Positions 32,001-41,873 of a stretch of DNA of 46,187 bases are shown piece after piece. The number at the start of each line of letters is the position of its first letter. Position 1 is the stretch's first letter. The notes under the pieces were generated by a model that saw only the letters and a program-made list of their open reading frames with translations, had not been told where the DNA came from and ran no database searches. The position numbers were made by a program, and so were the translations under genes. This stretch comes from an uncultured Ruminococcus sp. (GTDB taxonomy: Bacteria > Bacillota > Clostridia > Oscillospirales > CAG-272), in NCBI GenBank assembly GCA_902778725.1, contig CACYYS010000011.1:1-46187 (forward strand). Reading direction: 5' to 3'.

Positions 32001-32853
32001 CGACGAAGAGATCGGAGAAGGCAACGGCGGCTGGTACTGCTATATCGCCGCGGAACCGGTGAACGCCTCCGGCAACGAGCATCAGATGTACGTCCTGAAA
32101 TGTCTCGACGGCGACGACTTCTTCGGCCGGTGGGGGAACCCCGTCACAGGTGAAGTGAACGTCCCGCAGCCGGTCGAGGCGCCGGATATGGCGGAATTCC
32201 CGTGGGCGGCGGGCGAGACCGATCTCCGGATCGACGGCCAGCTCTACAACCTCTACGTCACCGTGGTCGACTCCGGAAAACCCAGCAAGCACCAGACGAT
32301 CAACATCGTGAAGATGACCAACCCGTGGACGCTCAAGGGCGAGGCTTCCGTCCTCTGCGTCCCCGAATACGACTGGGAAATGCACGGCTTCTCCTACGAC
32401 CCCATCCAGAAGACCTATATGCCGCGCGTGGTCGAGGGCGGGACCGCGGTCTATGCCGACGACGGAACGGTCTACGTTATCTACTCCGGCAGCGGATACT
32501 GGACCGTCCACTACCAGCTCGGGCAGCTGAAATACCTCGGCGGCGACCCGCTGGACAAAGCAAACTGGGAGAAACTGCCGACCCCGATCCTCTCCCTCTC
32601 GGAAGAAGTGAACGGCTGCGGACACGCCAGCTTTTTCACAGATCTGAACGGTCAGCGCTGGATCTGCTACCACGCCTATATCGGCGAAACCACCGCAAGC
32701 GGACGCTACGCCTTTGTCGAGCCCTACGCCGCGGACAAAAACGGCGTGACGATCGCAAACGGCAGCAAGCACCCCGCGCCGCTCGATACCGAATACACCG
32801 TGAAGCTCAACCCCATGTCCCTGGAAGAAAAAACGAGCGGATTCTCTTCCTGA
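29029..32853 (+). CDS. Very large lipoprotein: three beta-helix modules plus GH43-type glycosidase
   Basis: The 1,274-residue protein begins with a lipoprotein signal (lipobox LPGC, Cys23) and a Thr/Glu-rich linker to about residue 80. Three related beta-helix modules begin near residues 85, 389 and 627, each opening with a 'D/R-GG-G-G-S' turn and GGTxxLxGP. The last 350 residues match family GH43: NPVHPAGADPWLFEYGGFYW (catalytic-base Asp in the first blade), WSPEIHYY, PRVVEGGTAVYADDGTVYV (general-acid Glu) and GCGHASFF. GH43 enzymes release arabinose or xylose from plant or host glycans. Anchored outside the cell, it probably binds and cuts polysaccharide. Start ATG 29029 has AAAGAGGATGG upstream. 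Confidence 0.88.
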   Translation: MKLGKILFCLLAFSVLLSSLPGCGAGTPAETEESGETDAAPDTETGAEEDFPDYRPGKTVPADKETAPAPSEPAPRRDISGDARIYIDQKTGKSSGTGGRSDPVNTLDRAYALAAAADAPGAVLILLSDYTQPSSYTAPLHEKPVTLSSENGASLTMNGALRYYIGGDTTFEKITFRYKNTLNFVCSYRPVRFGEGFESVNLGSGEGVYVVGGLQSPGSVPSPYLGSSVTVESGTFYAVIGGSRQRAAGAEHIVFTGTNRLTVTGGRIENLYGANVSAHYGQNAVITVTGGRIGTLCAAGDQSRRLNGTALLTLSGGEIDTLSVNNVVERADVYLLGAKIGSLSVSTASEEVRKLKEKANRPDVLHLDASYYTKEEIDLFAESFDALESRTVLYAREGGAGTGRSPEDPASYAGAFAIAARIGGTVRLLGPVNAASYQEPAHAYPVMVEGADDSASLAADGYRLAGETAFSSLTLTGGLDARAGIFTAAQDLKTEGSVALSGNARLYGGRFASLSPARSVLVDGAAVDRIAGSAAKCSVEIRSGKVGELIASERGVAVFSLVLSGGEIGRAAFDRVGESLYVKLAGGSIGSATAEGTAIRGTLILKNGASSSLLGDAAALFDLKEEHLYYLRDGGTGDGSSAESAGGNLTTAYRALAGTGGTIVLCGPYTARSFTAPSHKEKILLTSLYEGTDYAVQNGAALLLPTDFTCGGETELSHLTVTSAGEYISIYGANHPLLLGQGITCLKAGSVKTYPSVMGGARKSYQNESSDLTIQSGSWQRVRGGSAAGGSKNYTVRLTVEGGSFHERLTLSDNGAHDGDVTAAISGGTFYQGICAASLSAGERFSGRVDLTISGGVFYATVGYAASDAGSYTGSYHIEINGGNFDHLTDLTGGARFGVPSTLSGKLDRAAPVSGTMTFRNPVHPAGADPWLFEYGGFYWYVSTQGGGHLTVRKAANIGDLPYATSKIVYQPEAGKPWSNSMWSPEIHYYTDEEIGEGNGGWYCYIAAEPVNASGNEHQMYVLKCLDGDDFFGRWGNPVTGEVNVPQPVEAPDMAEFPWAAGETDLRIDGQLYNLYVTVVDSGKPSKHQTINIVKMTNPWTLKGEASVLCVPEYDWEMHGFSYDPIQKTYMPRVVEGGTAVYADDGTVYVIYSGSGYWTVHYQLGQLKYLGGDPLDKANWEKLPTPILSLSEEVNGCGHASFFTDLNGQRWICYHAYIGETTASGRYAFVEPYAADKNGVTIANGSKHPAPLDTEYTVKLNPMSLEEKTSGFSS

Positions 32854-32880
32854 AAGCGGGGCGCCCTCCTTTCTCTGCAA

Positions 32881-32924
32881 AAAAGATCCTCCCCGGCGGT
32901 CAAACCGCCGCGGGAGGATCTTTT
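32881..32924. terminator. Bidirectional terminator between GH43 and the SipW locus
   Basis: AAAAGATCCTCCCCGGCGGT, CAA, ACCGCCGCGGGAGGATCTTTT with a one-base bulge; A and T runs on both sides serve the two converging genes. Confidence 0.9.
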
Positions 32925-32954
32925 ATTCGGATAAAGCAGGGGCAAAAACGTCTG

Positions 32955-33542
32955 TCAGGAAACCGCGGACCACGTACTGCCGTTGAAGGTCATGTGCCAG
33001 ACCTCTTCCACCGCGCCGATCGGCGCCGCCTGGACGGCCTCCGCGAGGACGGTGATCTGGAGATGATACTGAGGATCCGCCGCGACGGTGGGAGAGAGGT
33101 TCTCGACCGCCGAAGCGATCAAAACGTCCGTCATTCCGTCCGGCTGGACGATCCCGTTATAGTACCAATACCCTTCCGTAACGGCGGAAAGGTTGGAAGT
33201 GCGAGTCCAGTTGAGCGGGGACGCCAGGGTCACCGAATACTGGTAGGCGCTTCCCGGGCGGTAGGCGACGTTTCCGTCGCTGTCCACCCAGTTGATCACG
33301 ACCTTGGCGCGCAAATAGGCGGGAATATCACCCGTGTTCTTGAGTTTGACGTTGGTCTTCTGCGTCCCCGTGAAGGTCTCTACCACTTCACAGGAGACGG
33401 TTGCCGGATCCAGATCGTTCTCTACGACCGACGTGGTATCCTTGAGCGCGGCATAGAGCGTGCCGACGACCAAGGAGAGAACTGCGACGGTCAAAACAGC
33501 TAACAGGATCGGCAGAAATCCGCCGCGGCTTTTTTTATGCAT
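32955..33542 (-). CDS. TasA-like/SipW-dependent exported subunit, last gene of the fibre locus
   Basis: The 195-residue protein has an N-terminal membrane-spanning signal (FLPILLAVLTVAVLSLVVG), then an exterior domain. The segment NVKLKNTGDIPAYLRAKVV then NWVDSDGNVAYRPG is typical of the beta-sandwich exported by SipW-type peptidases in clostridia. It begins 30 bases after the giant protein's stop, with AAAGGAG-like site before ATG 33542. There is no second anchor, so it would be secreted after cleavage or remain anchored by its signal. Likely a structural or capping subunit. Confidence 0.75.
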   Translation of the reverse strand: MHKKSRGGFLPILLAVLTVAVLSLVVGTLYAALKDTTSVVENDLDPATVSCEVVETFTGTQKTNVKLKNTGDIPAYLRAKVVINWVDSDGNVAYRPGSAYQYSVTLASPLNWTRTSNLSAVTEGYWYYNGIVQPDGMTDVLIASAVENLSPTVAADPQYHLQITVLAEAVQAAPIGAVEEVWHMTFNGSTWSAVS

Positions 33543-33572
33543 ATCCGCGCTCCTTTCTTTGTTTTTCCGGTT

Positions 33573-36500
33573 TTACGGATGGAAACGGTTGACCTCGCTG
33601 TCATAGCCGTTGAGCCAGCGATCGTTGTTGCGGTTGCCGGTAAAGGTGACCTCGGAATAGCCGACCATTGCGCCCGTCGGTCTGGTATCGTCCGGACCGT
33701 AAACACGGGTATTCTGGACGGACTCGCTCGCATAGCGCCAGCTCCACTCGGTCTGCTCGGTGACTCTGTAATTGCCGTAGGGCACGCCCTTGATCGTAAC
33801 GCTGTCAACGCCCTTCGGCAGGCAGACGCGGACCTCGGTCGTGTCGGGGCAGGTGACGGTATACCAGAAATCCTGATCCGCCGCGCCGTCGGTGCGAATG
33901 ATCTTCAGCGCGTTGTTCGCCTGATCGCGGTAGATCACATAAATGACCGGCTCGCCGGAAAAGGCGGTATAGGTCGTCCCGTCGGCGCTGTACTGCGCCA
34001 CGCCGTCAACGACGCGAAGGTGCAGTTCCCTGTTCTCCGACAGGAAGGCGAGATCGCCCGTCCTTGTGACGTTTGCGTCGCCCGTGCCGATCTTGACATA
34101 ATCAAGCGAGAGAACTTCTCTGACTCCGTCGAGCTTCGGCGGCAGACGGTAATAACTGCCGCTGTTTTTGATCACAAAATCAGCGTCTGTCACGTCAAGA
34201 CGGAGATTCTGGTCGACCGCGACGCCGTTGAGCGTGATCTGAGATCCGTTGTAGCGGACCGGGTTGACCATGACCAGAGAACCGTCTCCTTCTTCTTCGA
34301 CGAAGACCAATCTCGGCTTGAGCGAATAGACATAATAGATCTCGTTTCCGCCGAGGAGAAGCGACTCATTGTCGTTGAGGAAGATATCGCCGTAATCCCT
34401 GCCCGTGAGGAGGTCGTACGTTACATCGGATACGGAGCCGTAAAGGGTGACAGACTCCCCCGTGCGGGTGCCGTAAAAGATCCCCTGGAAGACGTACTCG
34501 TCGAGGCTGCCGCGGAAAGGATCCACCGGCGAGGTCGAGGAAAGAGCGACGGAAGTATCGTAAGGCAGCTCCACCGTATAATCGGCCGGTGTGGTCTTCC
34601 TCAGGGTATCGTTCTTGAGGACGACGCCGCTGCCGCTGATCTGCGCCACATGGACCTCAACTTCCAGCGGGGTGCGGGTATTGGTAAAGGTGACCTGACT
34701 GTTCACGCTGTCAGACGCGGTCGTATAGGTGTAGACAAGCGGCGTCGAAGCGGAAGCGTCGTTCACCGTCTCAAAGCCCGTCTTGGCTGTCTGCGTTACG
34801 GTGATGGTCTGGGTTCTGACGGTGTAGGTGCAGGTCCGGGAATATCCGTACCCTTGCTGATAAGCGGGAACGGACTCCTCATAGAACAAGGTGAAGGGCG
34901 AGGATTCCGTATGCTTGAGCTGGAAGGAGGAGGAAGAGACCGTGCTCTCCGCGGGCGTGCCGACGACGGTCGGCGTGCCGAGAGACGAAGGAGTCGCGGA
35001 AAAATAGTTATTAAACGTATCCGTCCGCTGATAGGTCGTCTCGGTCTCGGTGACCGTGACCGTGTAGTCAAAGTACTCGGAGAGATCCGCCAGTCTGCCG
35101 ACCGTACGCTCGTTGACGGTAATAACAACGGGCTTTGCCGTGGTCGTGTAATAGATGACGTACATCTCAATGTCACGGCCGCAGTCGGACCAGGTCTGAG
35201 CGCCGTCAACCGAATAGCGGAAGCCGCTCCAGGTATTGTCGACCGTCAGCGCCGGACGGGAACCGTCCGCGTCGCTGTTCGCCGCTCCGGTGATCACGCG
35301 CATCTGCCCGCCGGTCGTGGCGTTCGGCGCGCCGACGGCGTAGGCGTAATACTTGTAATCCTCGTTGTTCGCCCAATACATGGCGCGATTGACGTTACCG
35401 GTCTCGTGCATCGCGTAGGTGTAAAGCTCCGCGCTGGTGGGATATCCGGTACGGCCCATCACGGCGTCCGTCAGCGTTCCGTCAAGATTCATCACCTTGT
35501 AGCGGATGTTGACGGTCTTGGGATTGTCAAAGTAGACGAACCAAACCGTATCGTTCTCTCCCAGCCTGCCCTCGGTCCCGTCGGCATAACGGACCCAGAC
35601 GGCGCGCTCGGAGGTGTTGTAATAGAGACGGCTGATCGGTTTGGCGGTCGCGATCCCGTCGATGGTCTCGCAGACGCAGGTAAAGGCGAAATCGTAAGAG
35701 GACGGAACGTTCGTATACACGGCGGCGTTTGCGGCGGCGCCGAGCTCAACGGGGGTGGTCCCGCTGATCTGAACGTAGGAAGGATCCTCTCTCAGCCAGG
35801 TCGCATCCATGTTGACCAGGGTCGCATCCGAGGAATCCACGGCGTGCACACGGATCTCAATCGGCAAACGCCAGAAGCCGTAGAGCGTGGTCTCGCCGGT
35901 GATCGGAGTCGTGAAATCGTACTCCACGGGCTCCAGAGAGTTGCGCTCGAGCGTCCAGTAATTGAAGGTCTCGGAGGGATTCGAGGAGACGGGGATATAC
36001 GAAGGCTCGTCGACCGTTTTCCCGATCACGGCGTAGGTGTAATACTGCTCCCGCACGGGATCCCAGGTATAGGTCGGAGACGCCCACGTCCCGCCCCAGT
36101 TTGCGTTGGGGTTGTTCTTGTCGAAGTAGACCTTGACGCCCCATTCCGCATAAAGGCGGACCGGCTCGGCCGTATCGACGTAGTAGTCGCCGCCGAGATC
36201 GAAGTGCGTTCCCGAAGCGTCCGGAGCGGTATTCCAACCGACGATCTGCGCGTTCTCCCGAACGAAGCCGGCGCCGTTCGCCACCGTGATCCCCGAGTTA
36301 TTGATCAGGTTCATCACGCTCGCCGAGGTCGCCGCGCAAGACGTCTGGATCACGGGCGCGGTGGGATCGGTCGGCTCGCCGTAATCGACGTCCGCCGCGT
36401 TCACCACGCCGCCGTTGGCGTCGTAGATGATCGTAGCCGTGCCGATATAGGTGTAGACCGCGTCAAGGATCAGATACTTCTTTTCCTGTCCGTTCACCAT

Positions 36501-39500
36501 CTGAGTGAGGGCGAATCTCGACTGGAACTCGAAGGCCTGCCCGGGATAATAGATGGTATTGCTGTTGTCGCCGCGGATCTTCCACCCGATGAAGTTGCGA
36601 TGCTCGCCGTCGTTGGCGACCGCCGTACGGGTGATCACGATCTCGGAACGGTCCATATAGTCGGCGCTGTCGAGGAATTTGAAGGTATCCTCGTTGCTGT
36701 CGTTGCCGTCCAGCGTGCCGAGATCGCCCGCGTCGTAGCGAATGTAGTAGGTACCGACCTGCTTCCAGTGGAGCTTCAGGAGGATATCGTGGTCGATCCG
36801 CGTCGAGAAGTTGTAGAGATTCTCGGTCCCGTCGGGATGGACCTCGTACCAGCCCGCGTAGCGGTACGCGTCATGCATATATTCATACTTGACGTTCAGG
36901 TCGACGATCGCCGGGTCGGAGATATCCTGCGTATAGTAGGTGGTACGCTCATGGATATCGTTCTCGCGGTCATCCCACAAATCTGTAAGACCATAGTAGG
37001 CACGGTCCTTGACGGCGTAATACCAGGTACCGTTCAGCGACTCGATATACTCGCGTTTCGTGCCGGTATACTCCACGACAGACTCTGTCGTTCCGTAAAT
37101 CTTCCAGAACCAGGTGGAATCCTGGCTCTGGAGCTGGCCGCCGTTCGGGTCGATCTTGATCAGATGCCACTTGGACGACCAGCCGGCGTAGATCGCCATG
37201 TTGGCGGAAGGCATGGTCCTGGAGAAATCTACCCGTTTGGTACAAGCGTCATCGTAAAACCAACCGCTGAACTCATATCCTTCCTTGGTCGGGGTGGGGT
37301 CCGCCGGCTGGAATTCGGTCAACGGCTGCTCATACAAAACGCTGCTTGAAGGGTACACGGAGTGACTGTCATCGGAATCCAGATACGAGAGCGTATAGGA
37401 CTTGCGGCGATGATATACGTGGAGCGTGGTATTGTATTGAACAGAGTTTCCGGAAGAAACCGTATGGTGTCCGCCGCTTGAGCGGAAGCCCTCTCCGTTC
37501 GAAGAATAGGCGACAACTTCAAAACCGTTGAACTTATCTGAAAAATTAAACGTTCCGTTGCTGCCGTGCGCCGTTTCGCGGTCGTCGACCGTATAGGTGC
37601 CGTCCAGCTGCTGGCGGTAGTGATAGATCGTCGCGGTGCCGGAATTGCCGTTGTTATACAGGTTGTAGACCGCGTTTTCGTGAATAAAACTGTCAAGCAG
37701 CGTTTGCGTCGTACCGCCGTTCGGCGATTCTCTCCACGCGTATGCGTTTACCGAGTCCCAACTGTATCCCGCCTGCGCGAGCGTTTGCCCGTAAAGACCG
37801 GTCCAGCTAAGAGCATTGTTTACCACGGTATACCGGGTGCCGGTATAGAGCTCGTTGTTGTAAGTCCACGAATATTGCGTCAGCGGGACCATCGTAGCGG
37901 ACGAGGAATCGAACATATACCTGGTCGTATTACTGGCATTGGTGGTCGTATTCCTGACATAACGGGTTCCGTCGTACCGTTGACCGTTATACGTCCAGTA
38001 TCTGTTGGTATATGAGCCCGCTCTTGTCAATTGAACAATGTTTCCGTTAACGATGCCGTATTCAGTAATATTGTTGTTGCTTGTGGTTTCACAGTAATAA
38101 TCGCCGCTATACTGCGTCTGACCGCCGTCCGCGCTATAAACAGGATTGTTCAGGCGCGTCAGCTGCACATAGGAGCCGTTTATATAGGCGTACTGGGTGC
38201 CGCTATCGTCCGTGGCAGGCACATAGGCTGTCCCCGCGCCCGTGAAAGTACGGCCGTTTGCGTTAAAGACGATCGTTTTCAAGTCGCGGTCATAGTAAAC
38301 GTTCAGAACCGTCGTATCGTTGCCGTTGACGGTCTCGTCGGCGTCGCATCTGGCGTAATGGAAGCCGGTATACTCGCCGCCGCTCCTCTGCTTATACGTG
38401 TCGGGGACGGTCGCGATCGCCTCCGAAACAGAAGTGATCCGGGCGCTTTCCGCAAAGTCGTACGTCTTGTCGGCGTCCGCGGCGTTCTTGTCATCATCCA
38501 CGCACTGGCGCCAGATCACGATCGTATAGGTAGCGGGCGCGGGGGTCCAATGCCCGTAAATCAGGACGTTCTTGTCGAGCATCAGCTCGCCGTTTTCGAT
38601 ACGGAGACCGCTGCCGGCCGGGAAAGAAGCAGAAGTGTTCAAGACGCCGGAGGCGTTGGCGACCTGGACGCCGCCTTCCCTCTCGGTGTACCAACCGGCA
38701 AAGGTATAGCCTTTCCGCTCAGGGAGACGGCTGGACAAAGAGGCAAGCCCCTCGTCAACGTACAGGAATTCAGGGGGGAAGTAAGTCGCGCCGGTGCCGG
38801 CGGGCGCCGAGCTGTAAGAGAGCCAGTTGATGCTGGAGAAAACAGGATAAAGCTCGAGATTCTCGCTGATCGTGACGTTGCCGGAAGCGTCGCCCATCAG
38901 GGGCGCGTTAAAATCGATCGTATTATCCGGGTTGATATTTTCCTTTGTCGTCCAGCCGCGGAACGCCATGGCGGGCGGAGGCGGTTCCTCACCGGGCTCG
39001 AGGTTCTGCTGAGCGTCGGGATCGTCGTAAGAGACGGTGACGTCCTCGATATGGACCGTCGCCACTCCGTTGACGATCTCCCCGCGGCGGGTCGTGGTGA
39101 TCGGCCAGCTGTCCGTTGCGCCGGAATACTGCTCGTGGAACAGCACGTACGCAAAGGTGGAGAACCGGGCGTAAAGATGATACTCGGTATCCGACGGGGT
39201 CGGAATGTTGGAAAAGTCGAAGAGCACGGGATCCAGCGTCACGGAGCCGCCGCTCTCGGTGCCGATGTGCCAGCCCTCGAAGGTGGAGTTCGTGTTGCCG
39301 GGAATGGAGGGCAGACGCGGGATGACAAGCTCCTGTCCCGCTTTGACGATCTGCGTAAAGGTCGTCTGCCCGTGCTCCATATAGAGCGTATACTCTTCGT
39401 ACGAGGTCTGCGTGGCGTCGGTGGGGACAAAGAACTTATAGGTATCGAGATTGACGCCCTCGCCGAGAGAGAAGACGGAAAAGTGATCCGCCGTAAAGCA

Positions 39501-39690
39501 GACGTCGCCGTCCGCGTTCGCGATCTCGAGCAGCTCCGGCGTATCGCCGAAGTGGACGACGCTGAGACCCGCCGCGCCCTGCGCGCGGTCCAGCAGGGAG
39601 ATCCGGACGTCGACAGGGAACGCGGGCTGATACCGCTCGCGCGTGTTGGCGCTGACGAGGCTGATGTCAAAGAGTCTGAGATATTCGACG
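33573..39690 (-). CDS. Giant InlB-repeat surface protein, main (C-terminal) part after a frameshift
   Basis: The frame opens at the break near 39,686-39,690 and runs about 2,035 codons. It has at least seven InlB/Listeria-Bacteroides-type repeats, each marked by 'F-x-GW' strands: NSTFEGWHIGTESGG, GYTFAGWYTEREGG, GYEFSGWFYDDACTK, YRYAGWYEVHPDG, AQIVGWNTAPDASG. A Tyr/Asn/Thr-rich middle (about 37.5-38.2 kb) repeats 'QLTR' units and has LYGQTLAQAGYSWDS. The C-terminal 200 residues look like a Cna-B/SpaA-type domain (PYGNYRVTEQTEWSWRY) that could form isopeptide bonds, ending in WLNGYDSEVNRFHP with no membrane anchor. It is the adhesive or scaffold part of the fibre locus. The N-terminal part lies in another frame. 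Confidence 0.8.
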
Positions 39691-40507
39691 AATCCTCGGT
39701 GATCTCGGTCACCTCAAGGTATGCGTCGGTCGGGATGTTGGCGCGGACGTCGAAAGAAACGGACACCTGATAGGTGTTGCCGTCGGTCGCCTCGATCGAG
39801 GCTTCCAGCGTCGTTTCCGTCAGGATGAAGACCGAGAAGGAACGGGTCTCAAAGGAGACGGTATGCTCGTCTTGCACGCAAAGCGAACCGTCCGCCGTGG
39901 TGAAATACTCCACGAAGACGACGTCCCGGTGGCCGGTGGCCTTGAACGCCGCCTCGGACGCCTCGGGAAACGCCGCGACAAAAGCGCCGGCGCTGATCTC
40001 AGCGGCGCGGCCGGAAAAGTACGCGTCTTCGATCACGTTCTCGTCATCCAGGATATGGATGATCTGGAGAGAGCCGTCCGCCGGGATCTCCACATCGCGG
40101 ATCGTAACGGTAACGGGCTCGTCGAAGTGGACTTCTTCTCCGCGATCCTTAACCGAGATATCGTAAAAAGTCGCGTCAGAGAGAGGGATCGAACCGATAG
40201 AAGATCCCGGATCGTCCGGAGCGGGCTGGGCGGGATCCGTCGGGGTGGAGTCGTGGGGGGTCCACCAGTGGCGCCAGAGCCACCGGAAGAAGGGATTGTT
40301 CGGGAACGCGGGTTGATCGGCGAAGGGATCGTCGACCTCCTCAGCCTGCAGGACGGCGCGATTGGAGAGACTGCCGCTCACGGAGACGCTGCCCTGATTC
40401 AGGGTGCGGACGGACGCGGCGTTATCACGGGATGCGGCGAGGACCGCAGGGATGGCGAAGAGCAGAACAAGGCACAAAATCGCCGCAAGGATCCTTATTT
40501 TTTTCAT
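39686..40507 (-). CDS. Giant InlB-repeat surface protein, N-terminal part before the frameshift
   Basis: Start ATG 40507 follows GAGAGGAGG. A signal peptide (MKKIRILAAILCLVLLFAIP, cleavage near AVLAAS) is followed by a Pro/Asp linker (residues about 60-100) and a beta-rich domain: EEVHFDEPVTVTIRDVEIP, DAYFSGRAAEISAGAF, HTVSFETRSFSVFILTET. Natural reading continues to YLEVTEITEDSS; then it would run into nonsense (an Arg/Ser-rich tail to 39,239). The adjacent frame instead continues as EYLRLFDISLVS and on into the main protein. One base is missing at about 39,686-39,690. With both parts joined the product would be about 2,310 residues. Confidence 0.8.
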
Positions 40508-40595
40508 GGCGTTGCGCCTCCTCTCTTAAAACTCTGTTAACTGTCTGTTACATACGGCATCCGCCGTCCGAACCTCTCGTCTGCCGGGGATCCGC

Positions 40596-41261
40596 TCAAG
40601 GCGTCACGGCGGCAAACTTACCGGTGAACGCGGCGGCGGCGGTCGCCTCAGCCCCCGTCGGCTCAACAAGGAAACCGCAGAATTTCAGCGCTTCCGTGCT
40701 TCCGGTGACCGGGATCGGGGTAAGGCTGAATGAATTGTTTTTCAAAACCGGGATATGATCGAGACCCGTGCTTTGGTCATTGACAAGTCCCGCGGCGTAA
40801 GTGTAGAGCGCCCCGCCGTGCGGACCGGTCATACCGGAGAGCAGAGTCCACGTTGTGTCGTCGATCTCATAGGTAAGCTGCGCCGCAAGACTGTCCTCGA
40901 TCACTTCCAGATACAGATAGGCGTCGATGTCCGTCTTCCCTATGATCGAAACATAGGGATCCTTGGGGATCGTAAGCCCGGGGATCAGCTTATAGGTGTT
41001 CGTGGTAACGACGGCGGAACCGAGGGTATAATGTCCGTCCTCTGCCTGCACCGCTTCGTGCTCCTGCAAACGGAAAGACTCAGCAAGCTGCGCCCCGGCG
41101 ACAAAGGTGCCGGCTGTGGCTTTGGTAAAAACATACTTGCCGATCACGGCGCGCATCGTCAGGATCGAGAGAGAGAACAGAAGGATCGCCGCCATAAGGA
41201 CCTTCATATGGCGCGGCATCGTTTGAAAATACCGTTTGAACGCCTGGCGTATCTTTTTCAT
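40596..41261 (-). CDS. SipW-dependent exported subunit
   Basis: The 221-residue protein starts at ATG 41261 after GAGGTGG (an in-frame ATG nine bases upstream is less likely). A hydrophobic segment (VLMAAILLFSLSILTMRAVI) leads to GKYVFTKATAGTF, the same placement of a 'KY' after the core as in the other subunits of this locus. The mature part is beta-rich: VVTTNTYKLIPGLTIPKDP, then DAYLYLEVIEDS. Likely a minor fibre subunit or adaptor processed by one of the SipW peptidases. It ends 88 bases before the giant protein's start. Confidence 0.75.
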   Translation of the reverse strand: MKKIRQAFKRYFQTMPRHMKVLMAAILLFSLSILTMRAVIGKYVFTKATAGTFVAGAQLAESFRLQEHEAVQAEDGHYTLGSAVVTTNTYKLIPGLTIPKDPYVSIIGKTDIDAYLYLEVIEDSLAAQLTYEIDDTTWTLLSGMTGPHGGALYTYAAGLVNDQSTGLDHIPVLKNNSFSLTPIPVTGSTEALKFCGFLVEPTGAEATAAAAFTGKFAAVTP

Positions 41262-41271
41262 ACCGTCCACC

Positions 41272-41832
41272 TCAATCCACTTGCTCGACCTGGACGCTGA
41301 CCGTGAAAACAGCGTTCAGGATCGCTCCGTTGATCACATCGTTGTCATAATCGGCGCCGTTGGTAAACGAATTCAGGAACGCGGCGGGCATACGGAAGGT
41401 CAGATTGACCGTAGCGGATGACGGAACACCCGCAGAAGCCGCGGGAAGCGTTCCGGCCGCCGGGAAGGTCAGCTGGGACGTGAAAGACGATCCCTCGGTC
41501 GGCGCCGCGCCGTTCAGCCGGGGATCCACGATCTTCCCCGCCATGCTCTGATCAAAAACGATCGTCACGTTGTATAACGCCGCCGTCTCGGAAGAATTGG
41601 TAAAGGTGATCGGATAGGTGACGCTTCCGTCTCCGTCCGGCAGGACCTCGATCCGGGCGCCCGCCGACATATCCACGTTCCAGGAAGAGACACGCGCGGT
41701 ATCGGCGCGATCATCGCCGGACCGATATTTTGCCAGAAGATCCGAGGCAAAAAAAGAGGAGAAGATCGCCAGGACCAAAACGATCAGCGCGATATCGATC
41801 ATCACGCCGCTGTCTTTACGTTTTGCTTCCAT
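41272..41832 (-). CDS. TasA-like SipW-dependent exported subunit
   Basis: The 186-residue protein has a signal with hydrophobic core IDIALIVLVLAIFSSFFAS followed by LLAKYRSGDDRADTARVSSW. That 'AKY-x-S-G...D-x-ARV' pattern is shared with the fibre subunit at 43590-44347 and marks the SipW-type cleavage zone. The mature domain is beta-rich (VTYPITFTNSSETAALYNV, ATVNLTFRMPAAF). It ends 11 bases before the next subunit's start. Likely role: structural subunit of the fibre. Ribosome site AGGAGG precedes ATG 41832. Confidence 0.8.
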   Translation of the reverse strand: MEAKRKDSGVMIDIALIVLVLAIFSSFFASDLLAKYRSGDDRADTARVSSWNVDMSAGARIEVLPDGDGSVTYPITFTNSSETAALYNVTIVFDQSMAGKIVDPRLNGAAPTEGSSFTSQLTFPAAGTLPAASAGVPSSATVNLTFRMPAAFLNSFTNGADYDNDVINGAILNAVFTVSVQVEQVD

Positions 41833-41873
41833 TGGATCCCTCCTTTCTTTCTGTCGGGGACTGCGCGAACCGG

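Noticed and set aside
33537..37349. Very long plus-strand open frame (1,270 codons)
   Set aside because: It is antisense to the InlB-repeat gene. Its content is Val/Ile/Arg/Asp-rich without domains, as expected for the complement of a GC-rich gene with Tyr/Thr codons.
39239..39685. Ser/Arg/Pro-rich tail of the N-terminal giant-protein frame
   Set aside because: It is out-of-frame translation after the missing base; the other frame carries the recognisable protein.
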